Assembly: GCA_041946965.1 (NCBI GenBank)
Contig: JBHGBM010000064.1
Span: forward strand, 1 to 33,443
Direction: 5' to 3'
Length of the DNA: 33,443 nucleotides
Origin: JBHGBM01 sp041946965
Lineage (GTDB): Bacteria > Acidobacteriota > Terriglobia > Bryobacterales > Bryobacteraceae
In this document: positions 23,413-31,065 of the stretch, one piece after another
Layout of the letters: every line of letters begins with the position of its first letter
How positions within the stretch are numbered: the stretch's first letter is position 1
Position numbers and translations under genes: made by a program
Notes under the pieces: model-generated
What the model saw: the letters and a program-made list of their open reading frames with translations, nothing else
Told to the model about the DNA's origin: nothing
Database searches by the model: none

Positions 23413-24756
23413 ATGAAAACCCTGGAAATGGTTCGCCCGGACCTGCCGAATGTATCCGGGCCGCTGCCGGGGCCGCGGGCGCGCGCGATCATCCGGCGCG
23501 ACGGGCGCAGCGTATCGCCCTCGTATACCCGGTGCTATCCGCTGGTTGCGGCGCGCGGCGAAGGCGCCGTGGTGGAAGACGTGGACGGCAACCGCTTCCT
23601 CGATTTCAACGCGGGCATCGCGGTGGTGGCCGCGGGCCACTGTCACCCGCGGGTGGTGGAAGCCATTCAACGGCAGGCGGCGCGGCTCATCCACATGTCA
23701 GGGACCGACTTCTACTACGAGGAGCTCGTACTGCTGGCCGAAAAGCTGGCCGCCATCGCCCCCGGCGGCATTCCCCGCCGCGTGGCTTTCGGCAATTCCG
23801 GCGCCGAAGCCGTGGAGTGCGCCCTGAAACTGGCGCGCTACCACACCGGGCGCGACAAGTTCATCGCCTTCCTGGGCGCCTTCCACGGACGCACCATGGG
23901 GGCGCTCTCGCTCACCGCGCGGAAAGCCGTGCAGCGGCGCGGGTTCGGACCGCTCATGCCCGGCGTGTTCCACACCCCCTACCCTTACTGCTACCGTTGC
24001 CCCTTCGGCCGGACGCCGGATACCTGCGCGGTGGAATGCGCCCAGGCCGTCGAGCGGCTGCTGGATACCGTGGCGCCGGCCGAGGAAGTGGCGGCCATCG
24101 TCGCCGAGCCGGTCCAGGGCGAAGGCGGGTACATCGTGCCGCCCCGGAAATTCTTCGACGAATTGCAGCGCATCGCCGCCAAGCACGGCATTCTGCTGAT
24201 CCTGGACGAGGTGCAATCGGGCATGGGCCGCACCGGCAGGATGTGGGCGGCGGAGCACTTCGGCCTGGCGCCCGACATCTTCACCGTGGCCAAGGGCATC
24301 GCCAACGGCATGCCCCTGGGCGCGACGGTAGCCCGGGCGGACATCATGACGTGGCCGCCGGGCGCCCACGCCTCCACTTTCGGCGGCAACCCGGTCTCCT
24401 GCGCCGCCGCACTGGCCACCATCGAACTGCTCGAAAACGAGCTGGTGGAGAATGCCGCCGTGATGGGCGCGTACCTGATGGACCGCATGCGCGACTGGCC
24501 CCGCCGGTTCCGCCGGGTGGGCGAGGTGCGGGGACTGGGGCTGATGATCGGCATCGAGCTGGTGAAAGACCGGCAGAGCCGCGAGCCGGCCCGCGAACTG
24601 CGCGACCGCCTCGAGACCGAAGCGTTCCAGCGCGGGCTCCTGGTGCTGGGAGCCGGGGAGAGCACCCTCCGGCTCAGCCCGCCGCTCACCCTCAGCCGCG
24701 ATCAATGCGATTGCGCGGTGGAGATTCTCGAACAGTGCCTCGAACGTGTAGGATAG
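23413..24756 (+). CDS. Class III PLP-dependent aminotransferase (acetylornithine / 4-aminobutyrate type)
   Basis: A 447-residue fold-type I, class III omega-aminotransferase that uses pyridoxal phosphate to move an amino group between an omega-amino acid (for example GABA, ornithine or lysine derivatives) and a 2-oxoacid. Seen: GNSGAEAVECALKLAR (cofactor phosphate binding), FHGRTMGALSLT, LDEVQSGMGRTG (Asp contacting the pyridine nitrogen) and the Schiff-base lysine K294 in VAKGIANGMPLGA. A YPYCYRCPFG / DTCAVEC cysteine segment is typical of the bacterial and archaeal acetylornithine/GABA aminotransferase-like group. The ATG at 23413 has a strong GAGAAGGAG 7 nt upstream. The stop is followed immediately by a hairpin and a methyltransferase gene. 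The exact substrate is not determined by sequence. Confidence 0.92.
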   Translation: MKTLEMVRPDLPNVSGPLPGPRARAIIRRDGRSVSPSYTRCYPLVAARGEGAVVEDVDGNRFLDFNAGIAVVAAGHCHPRVVEAIQRQAARLIHMSGTDFYYEELVLLAEKLAAIAPGGIPRRVAFGNSGAEAVECALKLARYHTGRDKFIAFLGAFHGRTMGALSLTARKAVQRRGFGPLMPGVFHTPYPYCYRCPFGRTPDTCAVECAQAVERLLDTVAPAEEVAAIVAEPVQGEGGYIVPPRKFFDELQRIAAKHGILLILDEVQSGMGRTGRMWAAEHFGLAPDIFTVAKGIANGMPLGATVARADIMTWPPGAHASTFGGNPVSCAAALATIELLENELVENAAVMGAYLMDRMRDWPRRFRRVGEVRGLGLMIGIELVKDRQSREPARELRDRLETEAFQRGLLVLGAGESTLRLSPPLTLSRDQCDCAVEILEQCLERVG

Positions 24757-24771
24757 GCTGTTAGCCTGTCC
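24751..24771. promoter_or_regulatory. Nine-base-pair hairpin just before the methyltransferase start
   Basis: GGATAGGCT (24751-24759), loop GTT, then AGCCTGTCC (24763-24771) forms a 9-bp stem with one G-U pair. It starts inside the aminotransferase stop region and ends 2 nt before the ATG at 24774. It also overlaps a TAGGAT -10-like box (24749-24754). No U-run follows, so it is a poor intrinsic terminator; an operator or a dispersed palindrome is as likely. Confidence 0.5.
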
Positions 24772-24773
24772 TT

Positions 24774-25292
24774 ATGAGAACGCTCGACGTCGGCTGCGGA
24801 ATCCGCAAGCACCCCGGCGCCATCGGCGTCGACCGCAATCCCGACAGCCACGCCGATGTGCTTTGCGACCTTGACCGCATCCCCTTCCGCGACGGCGCCT
24901 TCGACCGCATTATGGCCATCCACGTGGTGGAGCACGCCCCGGATGTGATGCGCGCCATGGAGGAGTTTCACCGCCTGCTGCGGCCCGGCGGCACGCTGCG
25001 CATCGCCACGCCTCACTACACCGATTTCAGCTCGTATTGCGATCCGACGCACCGCTGGCACCTCAACACCTTCTCGTTCCGGGTTTTCGGAGAGAACCAT
25101 GGAGGCTTCGCGTACTACACGCACGCGCGCTTCCGCGAACGATCGGTACGCGTGACGCTGCTGGCCTTCTGGCGCTGGCTGGGGTTCGAATGCCTGGTCA
25201 ACCGCTTCCCCCGCTTCCGCCGCTTCTGGGAGCACTATCTGTGCTACGTGGTGCGGGGCAAGGCCATGGAGTTCGAGTTCGAAGCCGTGTAG
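24774..25292 (+). CDS. Class I SAM-dependent methyltransferase (type 11-like)
   Basis: A 172-residue methyltransferase with a compressed Rossmann domain: motif I LDVGCG at 4-9, acidic residue at the end of strand 2 (GVDRNP), DLDRIPFRDGAFDRI (motif II), and VVEHAPDVMRAMEEFHRLLRPGGTLRI, the Methyltransf_11 signature. The last 60 residues are rich in Arg and aromatic residues (FRRFWEHYLCYVVRGKAMEFEFE) and may form a substrate or membrane-surface lid. No helix upstream of motif I is present, so the protein is shorter than the usual 200-260 residues, but the start is well placed after the hairpin. The acceptor substrate is unknown; small molecule, lipid or sugar acceptors all occur in this family. 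It is probably transcribed separately from the aminotransferase gene. Confidence 0.88.
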   Translation: MRTLDVGCGIRKHPGAIGVDRNPDSHADVLCDLDRIPFRDGAFDRIMAIHVVEHAPDVMRAMEEFHRLLRPGGTLRIATPHYTDFSSYCDPTHRWHLNTFSFRVFGENHGGFAYYTHARFRERSVRVTLLAFWRWLGFECLVNRFPRFRRFWEHYLCYVVRGKAMEFEFEAV

Positions 25293-25295
25293 CGC

Positions 25296-25589
25296 CTACT
25301 GCACCACGCCCGCGCCCTGCTGCGGCTCCAGGCGGATTTCGCCGAACGCCGACTCGTACTGCGACACATTCTGCTGAAGCACGTTGAGCAGCGCCTTGGC
25401 CTGCTGCGGGCTAAGGTAGACGCCCTGGAAGTTGGTGATGGACACCTGCTCGGGCGCGGTCTGGTTCACCAGTCCGAACAACAAAAGGAAATCCCACAGG
25501 TTGACCCGGATTTGCACGCTGTTGGCGTAGTTTTCGCGGTATTCTGGGCCGTTGATCAGGTTGATCTTGGGAGGCTGTGGTTGGTTCAT
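25296..25589 (-). CDS. DUF3467 domain protein
   Basis: A 97-residue protein that is almost entirely a DUF3467 domain. Seen: PEYRENYANSVQIRVNLWDF near 15-34 and VYLSPQQAKALLNVLQQNVSQYESAFGEI near 57-85, the family's conserved 'SP-x-x-AK-x-L' and 'YE-xx-FG-x-I' features. The Pro/Gln-rich N-terminus (MNQPQPPK) and C-terminus look disordered. No biochemical function is established for the family. It converges with the methyltransferase gene (3 bp between stops) and diverges from the RND pump gene across 38 bp. Confidence 0.85.
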   Translation of the reverse strand: MNQPQPPKINLINGPEYRENYANSVQIRVNLWDFLLLFGLVNQTAPEQVSITNFQGVYLSPQQAKALLNVLQQNVSQYESAFGEIRLEPQQGAGVVQ

Positions 25590-25627
25590 AAGTTACAATC
25601 TAGGATATAGCAGCATAGGAGCCCCCG

Positions 25628-28600
25628 GTGCGTTTAGCGGAGATTTGCGTAAAGCGTCCCGTTTTTGCCTTCATGCTCATCATGTTTCTGGTGGTCATGG
25701 GGCTGTTTTCCTTCTTCCGGCTGGGTGTGGATCTGTTTCCCCGAACGGACCCGGCCTCGGTTTATGTGCGCGTTCGCCTGCCCGGCGCCACGCCTGAAGA
25801 GGTCACCTCCCAGGTGGTGCTGCCGCTGGAGGAGGCCATCGCCTCGGTCAGCGGCATCGACGAGTTGCGCGCCATGGTCAGCGAGGGCACGGCCAGCATC
25901 ATTGTGACCTTCGTGCTGGAGCGCGACATCGGCGAAGCCACCGAAGACGTGCGGGAAAAGGTGAGCGGCGCGGTGCGCAACCTGCCGCCCAACGTGCTGC
26001 CCCCGGTGGTGCAGAAGGCCGATCCGGATTCCGATTCCATCATCACCATGGTGGTGAGCGGGCAGCGCTCCACGCGCGAACTCACCGAAATCGCCGACAA
26101 GCAGATCCGCCGCGCGCTCGAGACCATCGACGGCGTGGCCGCCGTGGACATGTCCGGCGGTACGCTGCGCCAGGTCAACGTATTTCTGGATCTGAATAAG
26201 CTCTCCGGCTACAACCTGACGGCGCAGGACGTGGAACGCGCCGTAAAGTCAGAGAACATCGAGGCCCCCGGCGGCCGCATCATCCGCGGACCCGCCGAGC
26301 TCGGCGTGCGCACGCTGGGGCGCGTCGAAGCAGTGCCCCAGTTCAACGACATCATCGTGAAGAACGTGGCCGGCGCCCCCATTCGCATTCGCGATATCGG
26401 ACATGCCGAAGACGGCACCGAGGAGCCCCGCACCTTCGCCTTCTACAAGGGAAAGCCCGCGGTGGTCCTGGAAACGCGGCGCCAGGTCGGGACCAACACG
26501 GTGCAGGTGGTGGATTCGATCAAGGCGCGGTTGGAAACGCTGCGGAAGGAACTGCCCGCGGGCGTGAGCATCGAGGTCGTCAAGGACCAGGCCACCTACA
26601 TCAAAGCCTCCGTCAAGGCGCTTGAAGAGCACCTGGTGCTGGGCAGCCTGTTCGCCTCCATCATCGTCTTCGCTTTCATCCGCAACTGGCGCACGGTGCT
26701 GATCAGCTCCATCGCCATCCCCACCTCGATCATCGCCACCTTCACGCTCATCCGGGCCATGGATTTCACGCTCAACTCCATGACCCTGCTGGGGCTCACC
26801 CTGGCGGTGGGCATCGTGATCGACGACGCCATCATCGTTCTGGAGAACATCTACCGCTACATCGACGAGAAGAACGTGCCGCCCATGCAGGCGGCGGTGC
26901 AGGCCACCAGGGAAATCTCGCTGGCGGTGATCGCCACCACCATTTCGCTGGTGATCATCTTCGTTCCCATCGCGTTCATGACGGGCTACGCGCGGCGCTT
27001 CGTGAACCAGTTCGGCTGGACCATGGCGATGTCCATCATGGTCTCGATGCTGGTGGCGTTCACCCTTACCCCCACCCTGAGCGCCCGGCTGCTGAAGAAG
27101 AGCAAGAAGGCGCGCCGCACCGAGCACGAAGCGCGCGGCGTCCTCGACCGCGTGTACGTCTGGATGCTGGAGTTCGCGCTACGCCACCGCTTCGCTGTGA
27201 TCCTGCTGTGCCTGGCGACCTTCGGCTCCACTTTCGTGATCAACAAGTATGTGGGCCGCGACTGGATGCCGCAGGAAGACCAGAGCGAGCTCTCCGTGAT
27301 GATGGAATTGCCCGAGGGCTCCTCGCTCGAGGCCACCAAGAACTTCACCCTCCAGCTTTCCCGCCGCATCGAAAAAGTCCCTGGGGTGCTCGCCACCGTG
27401 CCTGCAAGCTCCAGCCACATGGCCCGCGTGAACATGTCGTTCATGACCGTGCTGTTGAAGCCCACCAGCGAGCGCGGGGACATTAACGAGATGGCCACCG
27501 CCATCCGCGGCGTGCTGCGCGATTACCCCTGGGCCAGGCCGCGCGTCAGTTTCCCCAACGCGCTGGGCGGGCGCGATTCGTTCTCGCCCATTCGCGGCAT
27601 GCTGCTCGGCCCGGATATCAAGGTCATTTCGGAAGTCGCCAAGACCGTCTCCGCCGAGATGATGCGCCACCCGGCGCTGGTGGACGTGAAGGCCAACATC
27701 AACCTCAACAACCCCGAATTGCAGGTGCAGATCGACCGCGCGCGCGCCTCCGACCTGGGAGTGCGGGTCTCGGACGTGGCCGGCGCGGTGCGGCTCATGA
27801 TGTCCGGGGAGGACGAGATTTCCACTTATAAGGAGGGCTCGGAACAGTACCCGGTTACTATACGGCTGCTCCCCGGCCAACGCGACGATCCCGCCTTCCT
27901 CAGCCGCCTGCTGGTGCCGTCCTCGCGGCTGGGGTTGATCCGCCTGGATTCGGTGGCGCACCTGGAACGCGGGCTGGGGCCCAGCCGCATCGACCGCTTT
28001 GCGCGACAGTTCGCGGTCTCTCTCTACGGCAACGTCGCCCCGGGCCATTCGCTCAACGAGGCCGCCGCGGCCACGCAGGATATCGTGGACAAGGTCGGGT
28101 TGCCTCCGGGATACCAGCTACGGTTCTCCGGACAGGTGAAAGTGCTCGAGGAAACCACGACAAACATGGTCATGGCCATCCTGCTGGCCTCCATCTTTAT
28201 GTACATGGTGCTGGCGGCGCAATTCGAGAGCCTGACGCACCCGTTCATCATCATGCTGACGCTGCCGCTCTCCATCCCCTTCGCGCTGATTTCGCTCACC
28301 GCCACGGGGAGATCGCTGAACCTGTTCAGCGCACTGGGTGTGCTGCTGCTGCTCGGGATCGTGAAAAAGAACGGCATCCTTCAGATCGATTACATGAATC
28401 ATCTGCGGGCCGCCGGACATCCGTTACATGAGGCCATTATCCAGGCTAACCGGATCCGCTTGCGGCCCATCCTGATGACCACGTTTTCCATCGTCGCGGG
28501 CCTGATCCCGACCGCCCTCGGCATCGGGGTGGGAGCTTCGCAGCGCTCGGCCATTGCGGTCACCATCATCGGAGGCCAGACGCTCTGCCTGCTGCTCACG

Positions 28601-28702
28601 CTGCTGGTGGTTCCGGTGGGCTACTCGCTTATGGAGGAAACGCGCGCCTGGGTTACCCGGCGCAAGTCGGTCGAGGCGGCGGCTCCCGCGGCGGGCGATT
28701 GA
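25628..28702 (+). CDS. RND efflux transporter permease (AcrB/MexB-like, HAE group)
   Basis: A 1024-residue inner-membrane proton-drug antiporter of the AcrB superfamily. Seen: N-terminal VKRPVFAFMLIMFLVVMG (helix 1), the first periplasmic half (FPRTDPASVYVRVRLPGATPEEV), helix 4 with the proton-relay pair D399-D400 (GIVIDDAIIVLENIYR), the second half from about 515 (FALRHRFAVILLCLATFG) and KKNGILQIDYMNHLR, matching the conserved Lys of helix 10. The Asp pair places it with hydrophobe/amphiphile exporters rather than CusA-type metal pumps. The start is GTG at 25628, with AGGAG 6 nt upstream. Neither a periplasmic adaptor (HlyD-type) nor an outer-membrane channel gene is within view, which is unusual for this family. 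Confidence 0.95.
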   Translation: MRLAEICVKRPVFAFMLIMFLVVMGLFSFFRLGVDLFPRTDPASVYVRVRLPGATPEEVTSQVVLPLEEAIASVSGIDELRAMVSEGTASIIVTFVLERDIGEATEDVREKVSGAVRNLPPNVLPPVVQKADPDSDSIITMVVSGQRSTRELTEIADKQIRRALETIDGVAAVDMSGGTLRQVNVFLDLNKLSGYNLTAQDVERAVKSENIEAPGGRIIRGPAELGVRTLGRVEAVPQFNDIIVKNVAGAPIRIRDIGHAEDGTEEPRTFAFYKGKPAVVLETRRQVGTNTVQVVDSIKARLETLRKELPAGVSIEVVKDQATYIKASVKALEEHLVLGSLFASIIVFAFIRNWRTVLISSIAIPTSIIATFTLIRAMDFTLNSMTLLGLTLAVGIVIDDAIIVLENIYRYIDEKNVPPMQAAVQATREISLAVIATTISLVIIFVPIAFMTGYARRFVNQFGWTMAMSIMVSMLVAFTLTPTLSARLLKKSKKARRTEHEARGVLDRVYVWMLEFALRHRFAVILLCLATFGSTFVINKYVGRDWMPQEDQSELSVMMELPEGSSLEATKNFTLQLSRRIEKVPGVLATVPASSSHMARVNMSFMTVLLKPTSERGDINEMATAIRGVLRDYPWARPRVSFPNALGGRDSFSPIRGMLLGPDIKVISEVAKTVSAEMMRHPALVDVKANINLNNPELQVQIDRARASDLGVRVSDVAGAVRLMMSGEDEISTYKEGSEQYPVTIRLLPGQRDDPAFLSRLLVPSSRLGLIRLDSVAHLERGLGPSRIDRFARQFAVSLYGNVAPGHSLNEAAAATQDIVDKVGLPPGYQLRFSGQVKVLEETTTNMVMAILLASIFMYMVLAAQFESLTHPFIIMLTLPLSIPFALISLTATGRSLNLFSALGVLLLLGIVKKNGILQIDYMNHLRAAGHPLHEAIIQANRIRLRPILMTTFSIVAGLIPTALGIGVGASQRSAIAVTIIGGQTLCLLLTLLVVPVGYSLMEETRAWVTRRKSVEAAAPAAGD

Positions 28703-28739
28703 AACTTTTCGTAAATTGGCACAACCCGTACCCCCTGAT

Positions 28740-28771
28740 TTGCGTCGATAGGAGTGAAAGGTTAGACGCAA
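28740..28771 (+). promoter_or_regulatory. Inverted repeat enclosing the ribosome binding site of a zinc-ribbon gene
   Basis: TTGCGTC (28740-28746) and GACGCAA (28765-28771) are perfect 7-bp inverted arms. The 18-nt loop carries AGGAG, and the right arm ends on the A of the ATG at 28771. In RNA this would put the ribosome binding site in a loop abutting the start codon; in DNA it could be an operator. Function is inferred only. Confidence 0.4.
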
Positions 28772-28953
28772 TGAACACCGGGGTGCGAGAGAGGGTAAGG
28801 GGGCAGGTTCATTGTCCCATGTGCACGCACGCCGTCATGGCGGATGTGGACATGGCGGGCAAACGGCCGCGGGTGGTGCCGGGCCAGAAGTGCCCCCGTT
28901 GCAACGCAAAATTGGACGCCGCCTGGGTGCTGCAAGTACCGGTTGCGGCTTGA
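28771..28953 (+). CDS. Small four-cysteine zinc-ribbon protein
   Basis: A 60-residue protein with two CxxC knuckles, CPMC and CPRC, about 29 residues apart (VHCPMCTHAVMADVDM; GQKCPRCNAKLDAAWV), a zinc-ribbon layout. No other domain is present. The ATG at 28771 is supported by AGGAG upstream and by the Cys knuckle spacing; the frame extends to 28699 but overlaps the pump gene's end. It follows the RND gene by 68 bp and precedes another Cys4 protein by 61 bp. Possible roles are nucleic-acid or protein binding; not determined. Confidence 0.7.
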   Translation: MNTGVRERVRGQVHCPMCTHAVMADVDMAGKRPRVVPGQKCPRCNAKLDAAWVLQVPVAA

Positions 28954-29014
28954 CTAGTACATCCCACCCTTGAGGGGGCTGGCGTTTTCAGATATCGTAT
29001 TGGGGGGAATGGGT

Positions 29015-29239
29015 ATGAGACGGAAATTGCAAGGCAAGCCGGATCCGGTCATCCCGGCCGAGATCCTGGAGCATGCAAAGCGGTCGATGTCGTCCGACCA
29101 GCTCAAGAAAGTGACGAAGTGCACAGTCTGCGGGTCTGAGACGGCGGACGCTTCCGCCGAACCGCTGTGCTGGGTTTGCCGCCGTCTCAAGATCAGCGCC
29201 TGGCGCGATATCGAGCAGCAGATGCCCGCTCAGGAGTGA
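29015..29239 (+). CDS. Second small four-cysteine zinc-ribbon protein
   Basis: A 74-residue protein starting MRRKLQGKPDPVIPAEILEH, with a basic helical N-terminal half (KRSMSSDQLKKVTK) and a CxxC-x12-CxxC ribbon (CTVCGSETADASAEPLCWVC), followed by RRLKISAWRDIE. The start at 29015 is preferred over 29009 because the G-run at 29002-29007 then sits at proper ribosome-binding distance. The arrangement of a helical segment before a short zinc ribbon resembles small transcription-associated or anti-sigma-like proteins, but no specific family is recognised. It shares orientation with the preceding zinc-ribbon gene. Confidence 0.65.
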   Translation: MRRKLQGKPDPVIPAEILEHAKRSMSSDQLKKVTKCTVCGSETADASAEPLCWVCRRLKISAWRDIEQQMPAQE

Positions 29240-29267
29240 GCGGTTTCGTACAACCCGGCAGCCCGAA

Positions 29268-30160
29268 TCATATAACGGTCACCCGGCAGCGGATCTCGTC
29301 GCGCGGAACCAGCGCCGCGGAATAGGCGATCACTTCCCGTACCGGCGGGCGGCCCTCTCCGTACCCGGTGGCCCCCGGAGGTCCATTCAGTACCAGGGGC
29401 GCAAGCTCGCGCGTGAAGCGCTCCACGGCGGCCTTATCCATCCCGCGCACCCCTATGCGCAACTGCACCTCCGGAGGATCCGGGTTGGGCGGCGCCGCCG
29501 CGACGCTGATGCGCACGCGGTCCGGCCCGCTGTCCTCCACCCGGATGCTGGTGAAATCGGCAATGCAATCGGGCGTCATGAAGCGGCGGGGATCGCCCAA
29601 CTCGTAGACGAGCTGCTCCTTCACCACGTGCGAGTTCACGCGCCCGCCCGCCGCGGCGTGTTTGGTCACGGTGAACGTCCCGTCGGGCTCGGCCTCCCCG
29701 ATGATGTGCCCGGCCACGGCACCCGCGGCGAGCCGGTCGAAATCGTCCGGTTTCCATCCGTAGCAATGGATCATGGGCGCCAGCGCCAGCGCCGGGTCGG
29801 CGGCGCGCCCGGCGATTACCACCTGGGCGCCGGCATCCAGCGCCTCGGCCAGCGGAAACGCGCCGGTGCAGGCGTTGGCGCTGAGCACGCGGCTGCGGAT
29901 CTCGCTGAGCGGCTGGCCGGTGTCGAGGTCGCGCAGCTCGTAGCCCTTTCCGGCGAATTCGCGCCGCCAGCAACCCGATCTCGAGAAAGCGCCCGCCCGG
30001 GCCGGCCAGCTCGGCGATGCGCTCCCGCGCGGTGCTGCTTCTCGATCTTCGTCGGCCCTCCGCCCGCCCGCAGCCGCTCCTCCAGCTTCTGGAGTTCCTC
30101 CACCAGGCGCCGCATCCGGGCAATGCGCGCATCAGTACTCACGCGATACCATTCTGCCAT
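29268..30160 (-). pseudogene. Frameshifted chimera: acyl-CoA carboxylase carboxyltransferase N-terminus joined to AtuA (DUF1446) C-terminal part
   Basis: Three frames must be joined. From 30160 (ATG, or GTG at 30145) a frame reads ARMRRLVEELQKLEERLRAG then GGPTKIEKQH, the N-terminus of a biotin-dependent acyl-CoA carboxylase beta subunit (MCC/geranyl-CoA carboxylase type). Near 30031-30034 the frame shifts to TARERIAELAGPGGRFLEIG then LLAA, the next carboxyltransferase segment; the expected intervening residues (about five, ending GKL) are missing. Near 29961 it shifts again to GKGYELRDLDTGQPLSEIRS and RVLSANACTG, followed by VVIAGRAADPALALAPMIH, which is mid-AtuA, and continues to the normal AtuA C-terminus (GPPGATGYGEGRPPVREV). 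About two-thirds of AtuA and most of the carboxyltransferase are lost or absent. Not expected to be functional as a whole; the AtuA remnant alone is open from 29888. Confidence 0.75.
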
Positions 30161-30193
30161 TCGGAGCCCTGAGTAAGGGGAACCGAATGTGCG

Positions 30194-30199
30194 TATAAT
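30194..30199 (+). promoter_or_regulatory. Consensus -10 box (TATAAT) for the aldolase-dehydrogenase operon
   Basis: A perfect TATAAT lies 18 nt before the ATG at 30217. No good -35 box is found 16-18 bp upstream. Transcription from it would start near 30206, inside the GGAGG (30205-30209) that precedes the gene, so either the leader is very short or another start is used. Confidence 0.4.
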
Positions 30200-30216
30200 C
30201 CCCTGGAGGTGTCCGC

Positions 30217-31056
30217 ATGACCAAAGCCGCGCTCGCGCTGGTTGCAGCGCTTTGCCTCGAGGCCCAGACCGGATGGGAGAATCCGGTGAAACAGACCCTT
30301 CGCGAGGGCAAGCCGGTAGTGGGCCTGACCGTGACCATTCCCAGCGCCGACGTGGCGCTCCAGGCCGCGCGCCTGGGCTTCGATTTCATCTGGATCGAGA
30401 TGGAGCACAGCCCGATCACGCTCGAAACTGCGCGGAACATGGTGCTGGCCACGGCTGGCACCCGCACCGTCCCCATCATCCGCGTGCCCGTGAACGAGCT
30501 GTGGACCGCCAAGCGGGCGCTCGATATCGGCGCGCTCGGCGTGATTTTCCCCTTCACCTCGACGCCGGAGCTGGCGCGCCAGGCCGTGGAAGCCTGCAAG
30601 TACCCGCCGCTCGGCAGGCGCGGATCGGGTCCGGGCCTGGCCACGCTGCGCTGGCCCGCGCCGGAGGGCTACGGCGATTTCGCGGATAAGAATGCGATGG
30701 TCATTATCATCATCGAGCAGAAGCAGGCGGTGGAGAAGATCGACGAAATCCTCTCGGTGCCGGGCATCGACGTGGTGTTCATCGGCCCCAACGACCTCTC
30801 GCATTCCTACGGCTTCCGCGGCCGGCAGGAGCCGCCGGTGCTCGCGGCCATCGCCAAGGTGGTGGCCGCGGCGAAGAAGCGCAACATCCCGGTGGGCCGC
30901 ACGGCGGGGGCGGGAGACCTCGGGAAGTGGATGAAGGAAGGCTTTCAGTTTTTCCAGGCTTCGAGCGATTTGGTGATGCTCGCCGCAGGCGCGCGCGGGG
31001 TGCTCGAAGCCGCCGGAAAATCCGCGCCGGACATGAAGGGCCGGCCGTTGTACTAG
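30217..31056 (+). CDS. HpcH/HpaI family aldolase with Sec signal peptide
   Basis: A 279-residue class II (metal-dependent) aldolase of the HpcH/HpaI/citrate-lyase family, which cleaves or forms 2-oxo-hydroxyacids to pyruvate (or oxaloacetate/acetyl group) and an aldehyde. Seen: GLTVTIPSADVALQAARLGF and DFIWIEMEH, arginine in IIRVPVNE, and metal ligands in IIEQ (Glu) and FIGPNDLSHS (Asp). Unusually the protein begins MTKAALALVAALCLEAQ, a short Sec-type signal, so it is probably periplasmic; cytoplasmic HpaI lacks this. The ATG at 30217 has GGAGG upstream. The stop is followed 9 nt later by a D-2-hydroxyacid dehydrogenase, and the SD of that gene overlaps this stop, so the two are an operon. 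Confidence 0.88.
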   Translation: MTKAALALVAALCLEAQTGWENPVKQTLREGKPVVGLTVTIPSADVALQAARLGFDFIWIEMEHSPITLETARNMVLATAGTRTVPIIRVPVNELWTAKRALDIGALGVIFPFTSTPELARQAVEACKYPPLGRRGSGPGLATLRWPAPEGYGDFADKNAMVIIIIEQKQAVEKIDEILSVPGIDVVFIGPNDLSHSYGFRGRQEPPVLAAIAKVVAAAKKRNIPVGRTAGAGDLGKWMKEGFQFFQASSDLVMLAAGARGVLEAAGKSAPDMKGRPLY

Positions 31057-31065
31057 GAGGGAAGC

